From Colletotrichum lupini (Eukaryota > Ascomycota > Sordariomycetes > Glomerellales > Glomerellaceae): a stretch of DNA of 64,000 nt. The stretch covers positions 2,294,001-2,358,000 of the forward strand of contig NC_064672.1 in the NCBI RefSeq assembly GCF_023278565.1, given 5' to 3'. The translations under genes and the position numbers were made by a program. The notes beneath the pieces were generated by a model. That model ran no database searches. It was not told the DNA's origin and worked only from the letters and a program-made list of their open reading frames with translations. The stretch's first letter is position 1; each line of letters begins with the position of its first letter. Shown here piece after piece: positions 34,650 to 47,312 of the stretch.

Positions 34650-37600
34650 AAATGCAAGCAGCGGTTTGGTAGTTTCGAGGACACTTCATCAGGTCTTTTG
34701 AGATTCGGACTGAGACTACTTAATTTCATGTAGGCTGTTCAACAAGATTGGGGATGAATTTGCTGGGGTTGTTTTGGGGTCATGTTGGCCAAAGACATAG
34801 TAGCTTACACAGAGTTGTACTTGTACTGGTGAGATAGGGTTCAGTCTAATGAATGCCACTTGCCTCATACTTTCTTTGAATGCTCACTTGGAATCGTGTT
34901 GGTTAGGTAGCAACCTGGCCTCCTCGTCGGCGCCCGGGGCAGCCTGGTAAAGTGTGATAGCAGGTCAGAGACAGCAGCAGTTCCAGCGCAGGCGGTGTTT
35001 CCACAGTGGACGAGACTGAAACCAGTGCTCGGGTCGGGACTTATCGGAGTGGCGAGGAGGGCTTATCGAGTTCTAGAGTCCTTATCGATAAGGCACCTCA
35101 GTGAGGTCACTGCGATGGCGCTCTCATTTCTGCCACTTGGTTCAACACTTCACGATCCAGGCCCCTCGGCAACACTTACTCACACCTCACCGACTTCCTT
35201 CCAAGCGATACCGACCTTGCTGCTGCTGCTGCTTCGGAGGCCAGCTCTCTCCTTCTTTTCCCCTCTGCAGATTTCTTTTCGGCCCTCTTCCTGTATCTCT
35301 TGCACCACCTCTTCTTCGCCGTCACGGTCGTATCGTCTCAACCCCCATCGTTTGCGGTGTGCGGCGGTTACTCGGCAGTCGCTGTACCGATCTTTTGGAA
35401 CCCCTCCGACATCCCCCGTGGTCGGCAACAATTCTGGGAAAAAGACTGGAATAGTGTTCTTCCGACCTGACCAGCCTGGGAAGCGACCTGGACGAAGGCA
35501 TTCCCGAATTAACCAGCGAACTACCATAGCCCAGTTTCAAAGCAGCTCAGCCATCCACCATGGGTATCGGAGTGATCCCGGCGAATAGTGCCGATGAGAG
35601 CAAGAAGACACCTCGACGACAGCATACCTGGAGCTTCAGCAAGGTACGATATTACCGAATTTCTTAGTCTTCTTTTCTTTATGATATTCAAGAGCTTTGA
35701 GATTTTTTTGGGGGGTCGTTGTTTTCCTGTTTTGTTTGCGCAGATTTCAGTAGTCTTGTTTACAGTGCAGCGCAATGCCATGCACCGGCTTTCTCACGGG
35801 CATCATCAAGTGACTTTTTTCTCCCTCTTTGCCCAGTCGATGGCTTCCTGGCGGTGTGAATAATCACGCAGGGGTGTTGGTCAGCGATGGAGGGCCCCTC
35901 CCCTAGCCTTTTTTTCCTTCTGGACTATTTGATACGATCTGGCAATCGTGCCGATTTGTTGGATCCGAGTCCCGGCCGGCTGGACCTGCTTGTTCGGAGC
36001 TGTGCTGGGCTGGGCTGCTGGGCTATGAGAGAAAAATGATCCCTGGAACAGTCGTTCAAGCCTAGACTCCTATGCGGATAGAGGCGTTTCCCCCAGCAAG
36101 TGCGGCGGTGAAATTTCCCATGTTGCGTGGTCAGAAGACTTGTCCCGGGTGACCTTTTCCCCTGGCGGGTTTTCGTGGGGGTCAGATGTTAGTGGCCATT
36201 GGATTGCTCAATTGAGCCTCGAGAGCTTGGGAACCTAGATGACTATGATTCTGTTGCCCGCCAAGTGGTTGATGCAATGCGAATATGATTGTTGGGTCTT
36301 TGGCTCTCTGTGGACTCTGGTGAATAGCCGCAGCCGGAGGTCGCCGAGCAGCAAACAGATGAGTGGTTGGAGTGAAAACGATTGGCAAAGTTGTCAAGAC
36401 GTTGGCGGCACTAGAAAGGGCACTCTTATGAGCATTTGTGGTTGGAATGGGAGGTTCAAGTGGACTGGAATTTGGGTTTCATTCTTCAGCATGAAGGGTC
36501 CTTCTTGTTTGCATCCTCTTCATCGCGAAAAGGTAGTCTACCGAATTCCGGTAAACGTGGTATCATGAGGAGGCTCCGGCTATGTCTGGCAAGTCAAATC
36601 AATCAGTTCGGCGTGGTCTGATGTCCACCTCGGTTGTTCTCGGTGAGAGTTGCCCTCTTGGCTTTCGGGAGGGTGGTGAACCAAGAAAGCCGACTGGCGA
36701 ACTGACACCCCAAGGCTCAAGCTGGGCGCGAGTAGGATGCGACATGTCCCTGTGAGCGCTGTGGATGCGGGGATGGTCCGCTAGAGTTTGCGCTGAACTG
36801 CTGGAGCTTCAAGGCTGGAGCTTCTGCCCTCGACTCGAGCTGCCCTTCCAGAGGCCCAGTGGGCTAGGCTCCCCGACAAGGGGCACCGGGGAAAGGCGGG
36901 CAGAATGAGGGGCACCCGTATGGGGGGGATTGGAGTTCGACCCGGGGCATGGGGTCCAGTGATCCTCTATGATGGAGGGGCGGGCAGACCACGGACTAGA
37001 AGCCGCGCGAGGGGGAGACGGCGGCCTCTGCCGTTGCGCACAATGGAACGAATGACCTGCCCTGCATGCATACCCAGTTAGGTACATGCAGCTCAAGGGA
37101 CACCTTATCCATCTTGTTGTGTCTGCTCAAGGTACCTTAGCTGGTGAAGCTGGTGGTGGTCTCAGTTGCGGACGGGCGAACGGGACGTCTTGAGAATGGG
37201 ACTTTTCCTTTCCCTTCTGTGCTTTTTGGCGTTCTTGCTCCAATGGCATCGGGCTAGAGAACAAGTCCCATTCTACCTGACCCTCCGTATGGATAGTGCA
37301 GCCTTTCGTCCACTGTTCGGTATTAGGGGCCCAGCACATGCCCACAAGATACCTTCGGGAAGATGGGGCCACCAAGCAAGCAGTGCTTTGCTCATGGAAG
37401 TACCTTACCCTTCCCTTACCTTGACTACGGATACCCTTCCGCACAAACAGCGATCCATCCCCCGACAAGGCACATGTCGCATCAGTTCATCCAGTGGTGG
37501 ACTTGATATCTGAACTGGGCAGACTGACCTGACGGATGAGCTGAGCCTGGTGTCTCTCCATCATGGCCGTTGCCGTCGTTGCGCCCGCTGTTTGTTCTTT

Positions 37601-38558
37601 GAGGGTCTGAGTCTCATTCAAGGCACTACCGAGTCCAGCGATTCTATACCCCTACTCTGAAGTACTTCCCTCACTGCGAAAGAAGTAATGTACTTGCTGC
37701 TCTCGGCTCTTTGCTGGCAGCCAAGTTGATTCCAAGCAGCTTCCATTGCCTACCAAGTACCTTTGGTATTCTTGTTCCTCGGGATATCCTCTCGGCAGCC
37801 CTTGTCCTATTAGGTTCCCTCTCCTCGTTTACCTATGTTTTACGTACCTTTCTCTCGATCCCCTTCACACTTTCACAGACTTACACACGCTGCCCATCCA
37901 CTCATTACTCCATGCCCTCCACCCTCACCTTTCACCTCACCTAACATCAGGTCACTCTCTTCTCCTCACTACATCATCGTTCCCCAAATCCTGTGCAACC
38001 TCAACTGTGCTGTTTCTGCATCTCCTTACACCTACACATACCCATACCTCCTACCTACCCTTACATACATACCTTGCCTTTGCCTGCAAACGGAATTCTT
38101 CAGCAAACAACGTTTCGAATCACAGCCGTTGGCTCAGTCTTCTCCCTAGTCCCTACACTTTGCCAGTATCGTTATCAAAGAAGTCAAAGAGACAAGGACC
38201 CCCTCCTCCTCCTCCTCCACTTCTTTCAGCAGTTCCATGTCGTCCGGCTCAGAGTGACCCTTAACCCCCGTCATCCCCGTCACCCCCGTCCCAAAGTCAC
38301 TGCACCCGCCCCGAGAGTCACGCCCGAGGGGTCCCGCCTATTTGGGCGTAGAGCTACTGCCACGAGCTGGAAGCATCACGCGAGCTGCCTTCCTCCACGC
38401 TCTCTCTTTCCACGCCACTCAATTCATCTCCAGCTTCCTTCTCATGCCTACGCGTTTTCAGCTTCTACAACATCCTTTTCCTTCCGTCTCGTCATAACAA
38501 CTTCCGCTTGGACAACTACCAAAAAGAGAGAGGGAACGAGAGAAAGCACAGCGTCAAG
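34650..38558. other. 3.9-kb region before the FBP26-type gene
   Basis: Contains the 3' region of the protease gene, a short candidate coding exon at 35560-35643 listed separately, and a long pyrimidine-rich leader from about 37700 to 38558. The largest open frame (34995-35588, 197 codons) is Ser/Arg/Pro-rich and featureless. No other gene could be supported. Confidence 0.45.
35560..35643 (+). CDS. Candidate first exon or micro-ORF
   Basis: An ATG in a very good context (CCACCATGGG) opens 28 codons, MGIGVIPANSADESKK and then TPRRQHTWSFSK, ending at an AAG|GTACGA that could be a donor. Without splicing the frame stops after 33 codons. A CAG at 35838 followed by nine codons and a stop would give a 37-residue protein if spliced; other acceptors exist. 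I do not recognise the peptide. It may be a start of an unmodelled gene, a micropeptide, or chance. Confidence 0.25.
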
Positions 38559-40113
38559 ATGCCGGCCAAGACTAACGGCATAGGCATTCAGGTGGAGGAT
38601 ACCAAGATATGCGTCGTCATGGTTGGTTTGCCCGCTCGGGGCAAGAGCTTCATCGCTCAGAAAGGTGAGTAAATATTCTAGCTCCGTATTTCTCCAGGGA
38701 ATATTCAGCAAACGACGCCGCTACCACTTTGGCGCATTTTCACAGCGTTGATATCGCGATTATTTGACACTGACGTGATTGGCTCAGCGCAACGCTATCT
38801 GGGTTGGCTCTCCATCAAGGCAAAGACCTTCAACGTCGGCAGCTACCGCCGCCAGGAGGATGCGCACCCCTCGGCTGATTTCTTTGACTTTTACAATACC
38901 GAGGGCGAGCGCAGACGTCGCGCCGCGGCCGAGAAGGCCATCGAGGATATGCTGGCCTGGTTCCGCCAGGGTGGTGTAATTGGCATCCTTGATGCCACCA
39001 ACTCCACCAAGGAGCGCCGCAAGTGGGTTCTCGACATCTGCACCAAGGAGGGCATTGAGGTCCTCTTCGTCGAGAGCAAGTGCGACAACGAGAACCTCAT
39101 CATGGCCAACATCCGCGATGTCAAGACTACCTCGCCCGACTACCAGGGACAGGACCCCGAGGAAGCTGCGCTTGACTTCCGCAACCGCATTCGCAACTAC
39201 GAGAAGGTCTACAAGACGCTTGACGAGGATGGTGATGAGAACGAGTACACCTACCTCAAGATCATGGATGTCGGCAAGCAGGTTATCATCAACCGCATTC
39301 AGGACTACCTTCAGAGTCGCGTTGTCTACTACCTCATGAACTTGCACATTCGCCCTCGCTCCATCTGGCTCTCTAGAGTATGTATCACTAACTTTGCGCC
39401 GTTGAGTCTTGGCTAATGGGGAACAGCACGGAGAGTCCATGTACAACTTGGATGGCCGCATTGGCGGCGACACTACGCTCTCTCCCCGTGGTGAGCAGTA
39501 TGCGCGCAAGCTTCCTGAGCTCGTCCGCGATTCAGTTGGTGTAAGTCATTCCAAAGGAAGTATCTTTCTGTCCAGGTTGCTGACCAACCCACAGGACGAC
39601 CGTCCCCTGACCGTCTGGACCTCGACTCTCAAGCGCACCATCGCTACCGCTCGCTTCCTCCCCCCTAACTACAACCAGTTGCAGTGGAAGGCTCTCGACG
39701 AGCTCGACTCCGGCGTCTGCGACGGCCTCACCTACCAGGAAATCAAGGACCGTTTCCCGGAGGATTTCGCCGCCCGTGACGAGGACAAGTACAACTACCG
39801 CTACCGCGGCGGTGAGTCGTACCGCGACGTCGTCATCCGCCTCGAGCCCATCATCATGGAGCTTGAGCGCAGCGAGGACATTCTCATCGTCACCCACCAG
39901 GCCGTGCTGCGCTGCATCTACGCCTACTTCATGAACAAGAGCCAGGCCGACAGCCCCTGGATGAACGTGCCCCTGCACACCCTCATCAAGCTCACCCCGC
40001 GCGCCTACGGAACCGAGGAGGTGCGCTACGAGGCTAACATCCCCGCGGTCAGCACCTGGCGCGGCAAGGGTTCCACGGCCAAGCACGAGAACCCGATTGC
40101 GGAGTGTACGTGA
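38559..40113 (+). CDS. 6-phosphofructo-2-kinase / fructose-2,6-bisphosphatase
   Basis: Four-exon model, join(38559..38664, 38788..39377, 39427..39540, 39595..40113), 442 aa. The enzyme makes and degrades fructose 2,6-bisphosphate, the main allosteric switch between glycolysis and gluconeogenesis. The kinase domain (residues about 15-225) has the Walker A motif GLPARGKS at 23-30, KTFNVGSYRR, and DATNSTKERR. The phosphatase domain starts at RHGE with catalytic His233, the first codon of exon 3, followed by LSPRGEQYA, the DELDSGVCDGLTY segment and VTHQAVLR with the second active-site His. Both halves look complete, so both activities are possible. The first intron has a second in-frame acceptor at 38745 that would insert 14 residues; spacing from GLPARGK to RYLGW matches the family only with the downstream site. 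Length suits the FBP26-type group rather than the larger PFK26 type. Confidence 0.95.
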
Positions 40114-41703
40114 AAAGAGTTCTTGAAATTGGTTTGTGGTCCAAGGTTGACTGAAGGATTGGAACAGGAACTTGAGGGAAACGGACGCAGGCGTATCTGT
40201 CTTGTGGTCACAATCTCTGTGACTGGGACAATTCGAGATCGATTTGAGACCTGCGCACGCAAAGGATTTCCTTTTTTCTCTTGACGACGACGACGTTTTC
40301 AGACTCCACTTTTCGGCATATTCCACTCGGTTCACGATGGCGTTTAAGGACAACACGGAGAGAAAGAAAAGATGACCTATTACAGGGACGGCGGCAAAAA
40401 CACGCGGAGAGTGGTGGCATGACGCGTCGGAGGGAACCCGACACCCATTCTCGATGGAACAAATTACCTTGCTTTTTACTGGACCAGACGAACGTCAACA
40501 CGGCGACCGCATCACCCTGTTTACACTTCTCACTCAGAGGTGGGCTCCCACGCTTTCAGAGTCTTGCGGTTGCTGTTGCGATGCATCTGCCGTCCGGTAT
40601 CACAATTACTTTGCACTTGCTCAAGATCCTACAACTACTCTAGGACAAATGTTTTCAAGGTTCGACAATTCACAACCAAATGAAAGGGAACGAAAGGGAG
40701 GGGACAAAAATTGCATCGATCGGACGGGGGGTTACGCAGGCGGTTTGAGTGGTTGCGGACACCGGCATAGAGGTTCGGGTTGGACCAAGGACCAAGGACC
40801 GTTTGACATCCGTCTGGGTGTGACGAGGGACTGGACGGTGAAAATTTCCCCTGGCCGGTCTTCTCTACATGTTCCCTTTAGTTTCCCAGTTTCATAGCTT
40901 CATGATGAATGTACCTACGTTAGGTACCAATTACGTTCTCGTTCGGTTCCGTGACTGACATCAGAACTGCTGTGTTCTTGTTCCTACCGAGGTTGGTAGT
41001 TGAGCATTCTTGAAGATGACGGCGATCGAGATGGTTTGTGCAACTGTCCCCGTCCAGTTGCGTATAACGGAGCCCCATAGGAGCTGGTTGGTAATTTCCA
41101 AGCCAACCTTACTAACTATATGTCGAGCATCTCGACAAGGATGAGATCTCGTTCCCGATGGTCTCAAGCTGTGATCCTTGGAAATGGCCTGTATTCCCAG
41201 AATTACTCGGTGATGTGTACGCTGCAGTGACCTTAAGAAAACAAATAGCCAAACAGAACGCACAAGCATCTCGTCATCGAGAGAACCCGAGGTTCATGTG
41301 AGTCATACGTTGAAAATGATCGTTCGGGGGTGGCTTCTACCGTGGTGGCCTCGATCACAAACTGAAAAGCTTGGATTCAATTTCAAGCTCTGCTCTAGAG
41401 CATAAAAGCCCGAGACGTCTGCATATGTTCAAGACGATGGAGGCGTTCATGAGGCCCGCCTTTCGATGAATTCAGCACCCGGTACGTACCTTTTGCCCCG
41501 CATCGCATTCCACTCGGGGTGGATTAACCGCCTCCGTTATCAACCCAGACTTTTCTGACCGATAAGAAAAAAAATTCCCAGGCGGGAGAGGGTCGACACT
41601 TTTGGTAACAGCTTGAGAGAAGTCCCTTCTGGCCGCCTTTACTGCACGGTTTTCTACAACGCAATTTTTGCATTGCAAAGAACCGCCACAAAAACCACAC
41701 AAC
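40114..41703. other. Intergenic
   Basis: About 1.6 kb between two rightward genes. Open frames of up to 274 codons on the minus strand extend from the preceding gene and are its antisense shadow; others are short and featureless. The end of this stretch should carry the HAS1 promoter. Confidence 0.5.
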
Positions 41704-43616
41704 ATGGACGCCGCCACGAGCAAGAAGAGAAAGTCACGCGACTCCAATGGCGTGAAGGTCTCTAGCAAAAAGCGAGCCGCCGAGGCAGAGATCCCCGCCG
41801 CCACGACGACCGCAGAGGCCCCCGCGAAGAAGTCCAAGAAGGTGAAGCGCAGCAAGCAGCCCGAGGCCGAGCCGGAATCCGACAATGAGGCGGTGGAGGA
41901 GCAAGTCGAGGCCGGCAGCGACGCCGAAGATGTCGAGAACGAGGAGGAGACGGCCGCCGCCAACTTCAAGACGGCACAAGACGACGAAGACGAGGGCAAC
42001 GGCTCCGACCTCGACGATGACGTTCACGCGCCCGCAAAGGACACCGCCGACGGCGAAAACGACATCCCCAACGCGCAGCAGCTCTCCCTCCCGCCCGCCG
42101 CCGGCGCCGAGGCCCACGACTTTGCCGAGCTCAACCTCTCCGAGAAGACGATGAAGGCCATTGGCGACATGGGCTTCACCAAGATGACGGAGATCCAGAG
42201 GCGGGGTATCCCCCCCTTGCTGAGCGGCAAGGACGTCCTGGGCGCGGCCAAGACGGGTTCCGGAAAGACGCTCGCGTTCCTCATCCCCGCCGTCGAGATG
42301 CTCAGCGCCCTGCGCTTCAAGCCGCGCAACGGCACCGGCGTCATCGTCGTCTCGCCCACCCGCGAGCTGGCGCTGCAGATTTTCGGCGTCGCGCGCGAGC
42401 TGATGGCGCACCACTCCCAGACGTACGGCATCGTCATCGGCGGCGCCAACCGTCGCGCCGAGGCGGACAAGTTGCAAAAGGGTGTCAATTTGCTGATTGC
42501 CACGCCCGGCCGCCTGCTGGATCACCTGCAAAACACCCCTTTCGTCTTCAAGAACCTCAAGTCCCTCATCATCGACGAGGCCGACCGGATATTGGAAATC
42601 GGTTTCGAGGACGAGATGCGGCAGATTGTCAAGATCTTGCCAAAGAACGACCGCCAGACGATGCTCTTCTCCGCGACGCAGACGACAAAGGTCGAGGACC
42701 TGGCGCGCATTTCGCTGCGCCCGGGACCGTTGTATGTGAATGTCGACGAGAAGCAGGAGCACAGCACCGTCGCGAACTTGGAGCAGGGATACGTGCTCTG
42801 CGACGCGGATAAGCGGTTCCTGCTGCTGTTCTCGTTCCTGAAGCGCAACCTGAAGAAGAAGGTTATCGTCTTTTTCAGCAGTTGTAACTCTGTAAAGTAC
42901 CACGCCGAGCTGCTCAACTATATCGATTTGCCGGTGCTGGATCTGCACGGCAAGCAGAAGCAGCAGAAGCGGACGAATACGTTTTTCGAGTTTTGCAATG
43001 CCAAGCAGGGTACCCTCATCTGCACCGACGTTGCCGCTCGTGGTTTGGATGTGAGCCACTCTCTCACACACTCGTGGATGCAATGGTGTACTAACAGAAC
43101 TCGCAGATCCCCGCAGTAGACTGGATCGTCCAGGTCGACCCCCCAGATGACCCGCGCGACTACATCCACCGCGTCGGCCGAACCGCCCGCGGCTCCAACA
43201 GCAAGGGCCGCTCCCTCATGTTCCTCCAGCCCAGCGAGGTCGGCTTCCTGACGCACCTGAAGGAGGCCCGCGTGCCCGTGGTGGAGTTCGACTTCCCCGC
43301 CAACAAGGTCGCCAACATCCAGTCCCTGCTCGAGAAGCTCATCAACCAGAACTACTACCTCAACAAGAGCGCCAAGGACGGCTACCGGTCCTACCTGCAC
43401 GCCTACGCGTCGCACTCGCTGCGCACCGTGTTCGATGTGAATAAGCTGGACCTGGCTAAGGTGGCAAAGAGCTTTGGGTTCTCGACGCCGCCGAGGGTGG
43501 ATATCACTGTTGGCGCGAGCATGAGTCGGGACAAGAAGACGCAGGGGAGGAGAGCGTACGGAAGTCAGCCTAGGAACCAGCAGAGTGGTACCGGTGGGTT
43601 TTACAAGAAGCGGTGA
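41704..43616 (+). CDS. HAS1: ATP-dependent RNA helicase HAS1 (DEAD box)
   Basis: Two-exon model, join(41704..43050, 43107..43616), 618 aa; the 56-bp intron has a GTGAGC donor, a TACTAAC branch site and a CGCAG acceptor. HAS1 is a nucleolar helicase needed for 18S rRNA production and release of U14 snoRNA in ribosome assembly. Residues 1-140 are a Lys-rich then acidic tail. The helicase core shows the Q motif ([16 protein letters not shown]), motif [10 protein letters not shown], Ia [35 protein letters not shown], cut by the intron right after the Asp, and [13 protein letters not shown]. The C-terminal region has [19 protein letters not shown] and the block [20 protein letters not shown], typical of the HAS1 group. 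The ATG at 41704 is the first in frame; the open frame extends a little further upstream only through non-ATG codons. Confidence 0.96.
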
Positions 43617-44829
43617 GGGGTGTCAGTGGATGATGAAGAAGAAGAAGAAGAAAAGGGAGGGAAGAGAGGTTCTTGTTATTGCTGAGATGGCATGGTTCCT
43701 GTGAGAATAGATTTTGGTCAGCACGGCGTCGCGTTCATCAAAAACCATGATGGTCAAAAAATGGTAATTGGGACTTTGATTTGTTTTGTAAGATTTTGGG
43801 ACTGCTTATGATATGTGATTGTGGAGTAAAGACTCGATGGCCTGTAACAAGGGGGAAAGAGCATCGCCTCTCATTGTCCGCTGCTGACGTATTCTCAATC
43901 CAGTCTGAAGAACCCAGACAAATCCTTTGGGTTTGTCGAGCTCAATGTCTACCGGAACGGCAAGAAACATCCATCTTTCAGAATGAGGCCAGCAAGTTGA
44001 GGCCAGCTTGGTCTACTGAGCCCGTCGGTCGGATGGTCGTGGCCAGGGAGCCCGGGATCTGATGCATTGTGAATATACAGAAGAGCTCACCAGAATACTC
44101 TATTGAATCTGTTCTTCCACACCGGCTATGGGCCTCAGACCGGGCTCCTCCTGCTTCACTCACCCCGTCTCCGGGCCATGCAATTCTCCATATCTACACC
44201 ATTCGGACGAGAGCTCGAATCAACCACATTACCAACCCATCCCATCCCATATCTTTTTTCCTCCCACCCGGCGTGCCTTCCTTTCTTGAGAGAGTTTCTT
44301 CCAACTCTTTTTTTCTTTTTCTTCTCTGGACCACTACTCGATTCATTCTTTCTGCTCCATCCATATATCACCAAGAAGTCGTACGTTTTGGGAGCAAAAA
44401 GGGAGATGAACGGCAGGTCGCATAGAAGCTTCGCCCTTCCAATCAACAACAAACGAATCACCAGACACATTTTCCGTCTACTTTCTCACCACAGTATCGA
44501 GAACCAAAGTCAGCTTTGAGCAAATACCACATCTCGGAGTACCACAGTCAAAAGACAGCTGAAGATTTTACTCGATACCCAAAGAAACGAGACAATATAC
44601 CAGAGATCACCTCGATCCACAGCCACTCCGATCATCACTTCCTGCCCCCTTCTTTTAGGACTCCGATATCACAAAACACACCCTCGTAGCGATCAAGGGA
44701 CTGCTAGGAACTCACTCAACCCTCTACAGACAACACCCATATCAATCCAACAACTCAACCCCCATCATTCACAAAGAATCAACTCCAAGCAACCTCAAAT
44801 CACCCAAACCACACCCAAGAATAACCAAG
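43617..44829. other. Intergenic with long C/T- and AC-rich leader
   Basis: Between HAS1 and the next small gene on the same strand. From about 44150 to 44829 the plus strand is rich in C, T and A with CAC and CAA runs, which looks like a long 5' untranslated leader. The open frames in it (about 44069-44519) are composition-driven and not convincing. Confidence 0.5.
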
Positions 44830-45500
44830 ATGTGCACCTACACCTACACCCTGCACACGGCCTGCATGCACAAGCAGTACCAGAACATGATGGAATGCGT
44901 CCGCACCCGCACCGGCGACAGCACCACCCGATTCGGCACCTACAGGACCCTCCACGGCGAGCTCACCCTCAACAGGCCCGTCCACCTGCCCGAGGAGGAG
45001 CCCTTTGACATTCCGCTCCGGGAGTGTCGCGCTCGGCCCCGGTTCGCTACCCGTCCTGTGTCCGGGCTTTGTGTTGCTTGTAAGAGGGCAGAGAAAGAGA
45101 AGCGGGCTGCCGAGGCTTTGAGTAAGTTTTTATTCTTGCTTTACTGTTTGTCTTTGATTGTTTTTCTTCTTTTTATTAAAGATGTCTGTCTCGATCTTGG
45201 TTCAGCGACACTGCCTTGCCTAGAAGTCTATGCACAGAGAACATTTTATGATTCAGCATTGTTTAAGGTTGTATCCGGTACTACATCTACACCGTGAACA
45301 GATCCCTATTCTTCACCATTCTTCTCAATACGCATATACCATGCGGCGTACTCGCTTGGAGATGATGACTGACTAAGGCTGGTGATATAGAAGCTGAGCG
45401 ATTGGCGGGGGTTGCTGACATGCCGGCGGGTGTGAGAAACAGCATCATGGGGTTGGAGACGCTGGTTGCTGCTACTAAGAGGATGGATCTGGAGGATTGA
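44830..45500 (+). CDS. Small Cys-containing hypothetical protein (133 aa)
   Basis: Two-exon model, join(44830..45121, 45391..45500), 133 aa. The intron (269 bp) is long for this genome but has a GTAAGT donor, a CTGACTAAG branch region and a GATATAG acceptor, and the joined frame runs to TGA. Without splicing the frame ends after 155 codons with a hydrophobic tail that looks like intron translation. Visible features are MCTYTYTLHTACMHKQ at the start, Cys23 (MMECVRTR), Cys66 (LRECRARPRF), and a CVAC pair near residue 82, then a Lys/Glu/Ala-rich helix (KRAEKEKRAAEALKAERL). The Cys/His spacing suggests metal binding, but this is a guess. I recall fungal hypothetical proteins with a similar MCTY start and no known function. 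Its long leader and small size parallel the gene at 21802. Confidence 0.72.
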
Positions 45501-47312
45501 GGGCTACGATACATAGCCGATCACCTCAGCTCATCCTCTTGGGGGCAGCAACTGGTGATAGAGATTGGAGAAGTGGGTTATAAGGGCGTTCATTACGGAG
45601 AGCAAGGGAAAGTGTTTTTCGGGACCGTTGGCATGGACTTTAGGAATGATACCCCCCAGACGGAATGATGCGTAACGACATCAATTGAGATTTTCTGGTC
45701 TTGATGAATATGGTTCCAGGTCCACGCCAATGTTGAAACGACGTAGAGATGGATGGTGATGGTGATGTTAATGATGGATGTTGGGCGGTGGAGGCCGGCG
45801 CCGAAGTGACACGGACGCGTGGGGCAACCTACCTTGGACGGGGAAGGGGTCAGCGAATTGGCGGCGGGCAGGGACTGTGGGGGAAAGAGCACCGAGGGGA
45901 GGGGGATCGGCGGGTCCATGCTTTCTTTTTCTTCTTCGAGTTTGGCACCACCGTCTGACGGTTCAGGGTCGGTGGCTTGAACTTGGGGAATGCGTCAGCC
46001 ACTGATTTCTTCTAGACTCGACCTCCCGTCTCCAGAGACAAATTGAAGACTGGCAGACTTCTCGATTGATGTGTGTGTCTGATTGGATGTGTTTGATTAC
46101 TCCCCCCAGAACCGATTGAGCTGATTCAAAAGAGGGGTCTTGTCTGCCGCCGTCGTACTACAGAAACGACACATGACACTCTGGGCGCTAATTGGCGAGC
46201 CATGTGCTACTTGGATCGCCTGGCGTCTGTCAGATTTGTTCTGGATCCCGGTCTACGTACCACTTTCACCTTCCGCGCCTACCAAAGGTACCTGGGTACG
46301 GATTGTCAGAGGTGCTTAATGCTACTGTCTTTGTACCTAGGTAGAGTAAGACGCATAATGCAGGATCCAGCCAGACTTTCAAGGGGAACGCCAGCCACCA
46401 GACATATTAACAACAGGTTCGTCCCGTTGTTGGAGTATTCATGCGCAGATCGATGCAATCATAAGCTGGGCAAGACGATATCAGGGGTCCAAGAAAGCGA
46501 GTGTGACGGTGCCAGCCAAACTCAATTGCTTCACTTCTGATGCTCTGACATGAATACCTTCGTTACCTTGCCAAGGTACGAATAGAGGTACCCTAACCTG
46601 ACTGCCCCCCTTATCCACCTGCCTTGAGTCCTTACCCCATGCACCTCGCACCCACGAAGAGAAAGTACCCCGGCCTCAGGTGACAGTGATGGATCCCAAT
46701 CCTTCCAACATGTTGGATTGCGCCAGCACCAACAGGTATAGGTGCAGATGCGGTTGCAGATTGCAGACACCCAACGACGCGCACTCACACCCTTTTTGCC
46801 TCTTACAGCCCACCTCAGAACCTACCTTACATAGTGTGTGTGTACGCAGTACGGAGTACGAATGCGCCTTTAAGCCTTGCAGCATTCGCTGAGCCCATTC
46901 CCATTCCCATCCATCATTCCATCCCGTCCCCCATCTTTCCTGGCTCAGGTCCTCCCCGCTTGGCCCCGTCGCAATCCACCAATACATCATACCTGGGCAG
47001 GCACCTCACCTCGCAATCCCACGTTTCTACCTATCTCCGTGCGCGCCCACCCCCATAACTCCAGCCGCAGCCAATTACTACCTTACCTACTGCTACCACT
47101 TACCTCACTACTCCCACCACCACCACCACCACCACCACCACTACTACGGCTACATCCTCACAGCATCACCACCCGAGCGAGCTCACATACCCGACCGCCC
47201 GTATATCCTTCCCTTTATAGCATCGCATCGTCCTTTTCCCCCATTGCATTGTTTCTTCTTTCTTGCATGCGTAATCCGTAATCGATCCTAACCCCCGCGC
47301 TACCGCTCGAAA
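45501..47312. other. 1.8-kb intergenic region
   Basis: Between two rightward genes. No credible open frame. A (CCA)n microsatellite lies near 47114-47140 inside the C/T-rich leader of the following gene, which starts around 46880. No RNA gene was recognised. Confidence 0.5.
47114..47140. repeat. (CCA)n microsatellite
   Basis: Nine CCA units in the pyrimidine-rich leader about 175 bp before a start codon. Confidence 0.9.

Noticed and set aside
34995..35588. 197-codon open frame after the protease gene
   Set aside because: No conserved motif, composition driven by a C/T-rich leader-like region; starts at a non-preferred context.
36920..36960. GAGTTCGACCCGGG resembling a tRNA T-arm
   Set aside because: No matching acceptor, D or anticodon arm could be folded around it.
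41734..43083. 449-codon open frame antisense to HAS1
   Set aside because: Mirror of the HAS1 exon; Leu/Val/Gly/Asp-rich with no motif, so a shadow of codon bias.
45122..45297. Unspliced C-terminus of the 133-aa protein
   Set aside because: The frame after a perfect GTAAGT donor becomes hydrophobic and T-rich like intron sequence, while splicing to 45391 restores a charged helix consistent with the preceding residues.
47114..47140. Regular CCA repeats considered as a repeat array
   Set aside because: Simple trinucleotide microsatellite; no spacer structure, and this is a eukaryotic genome, so not CRISPR.
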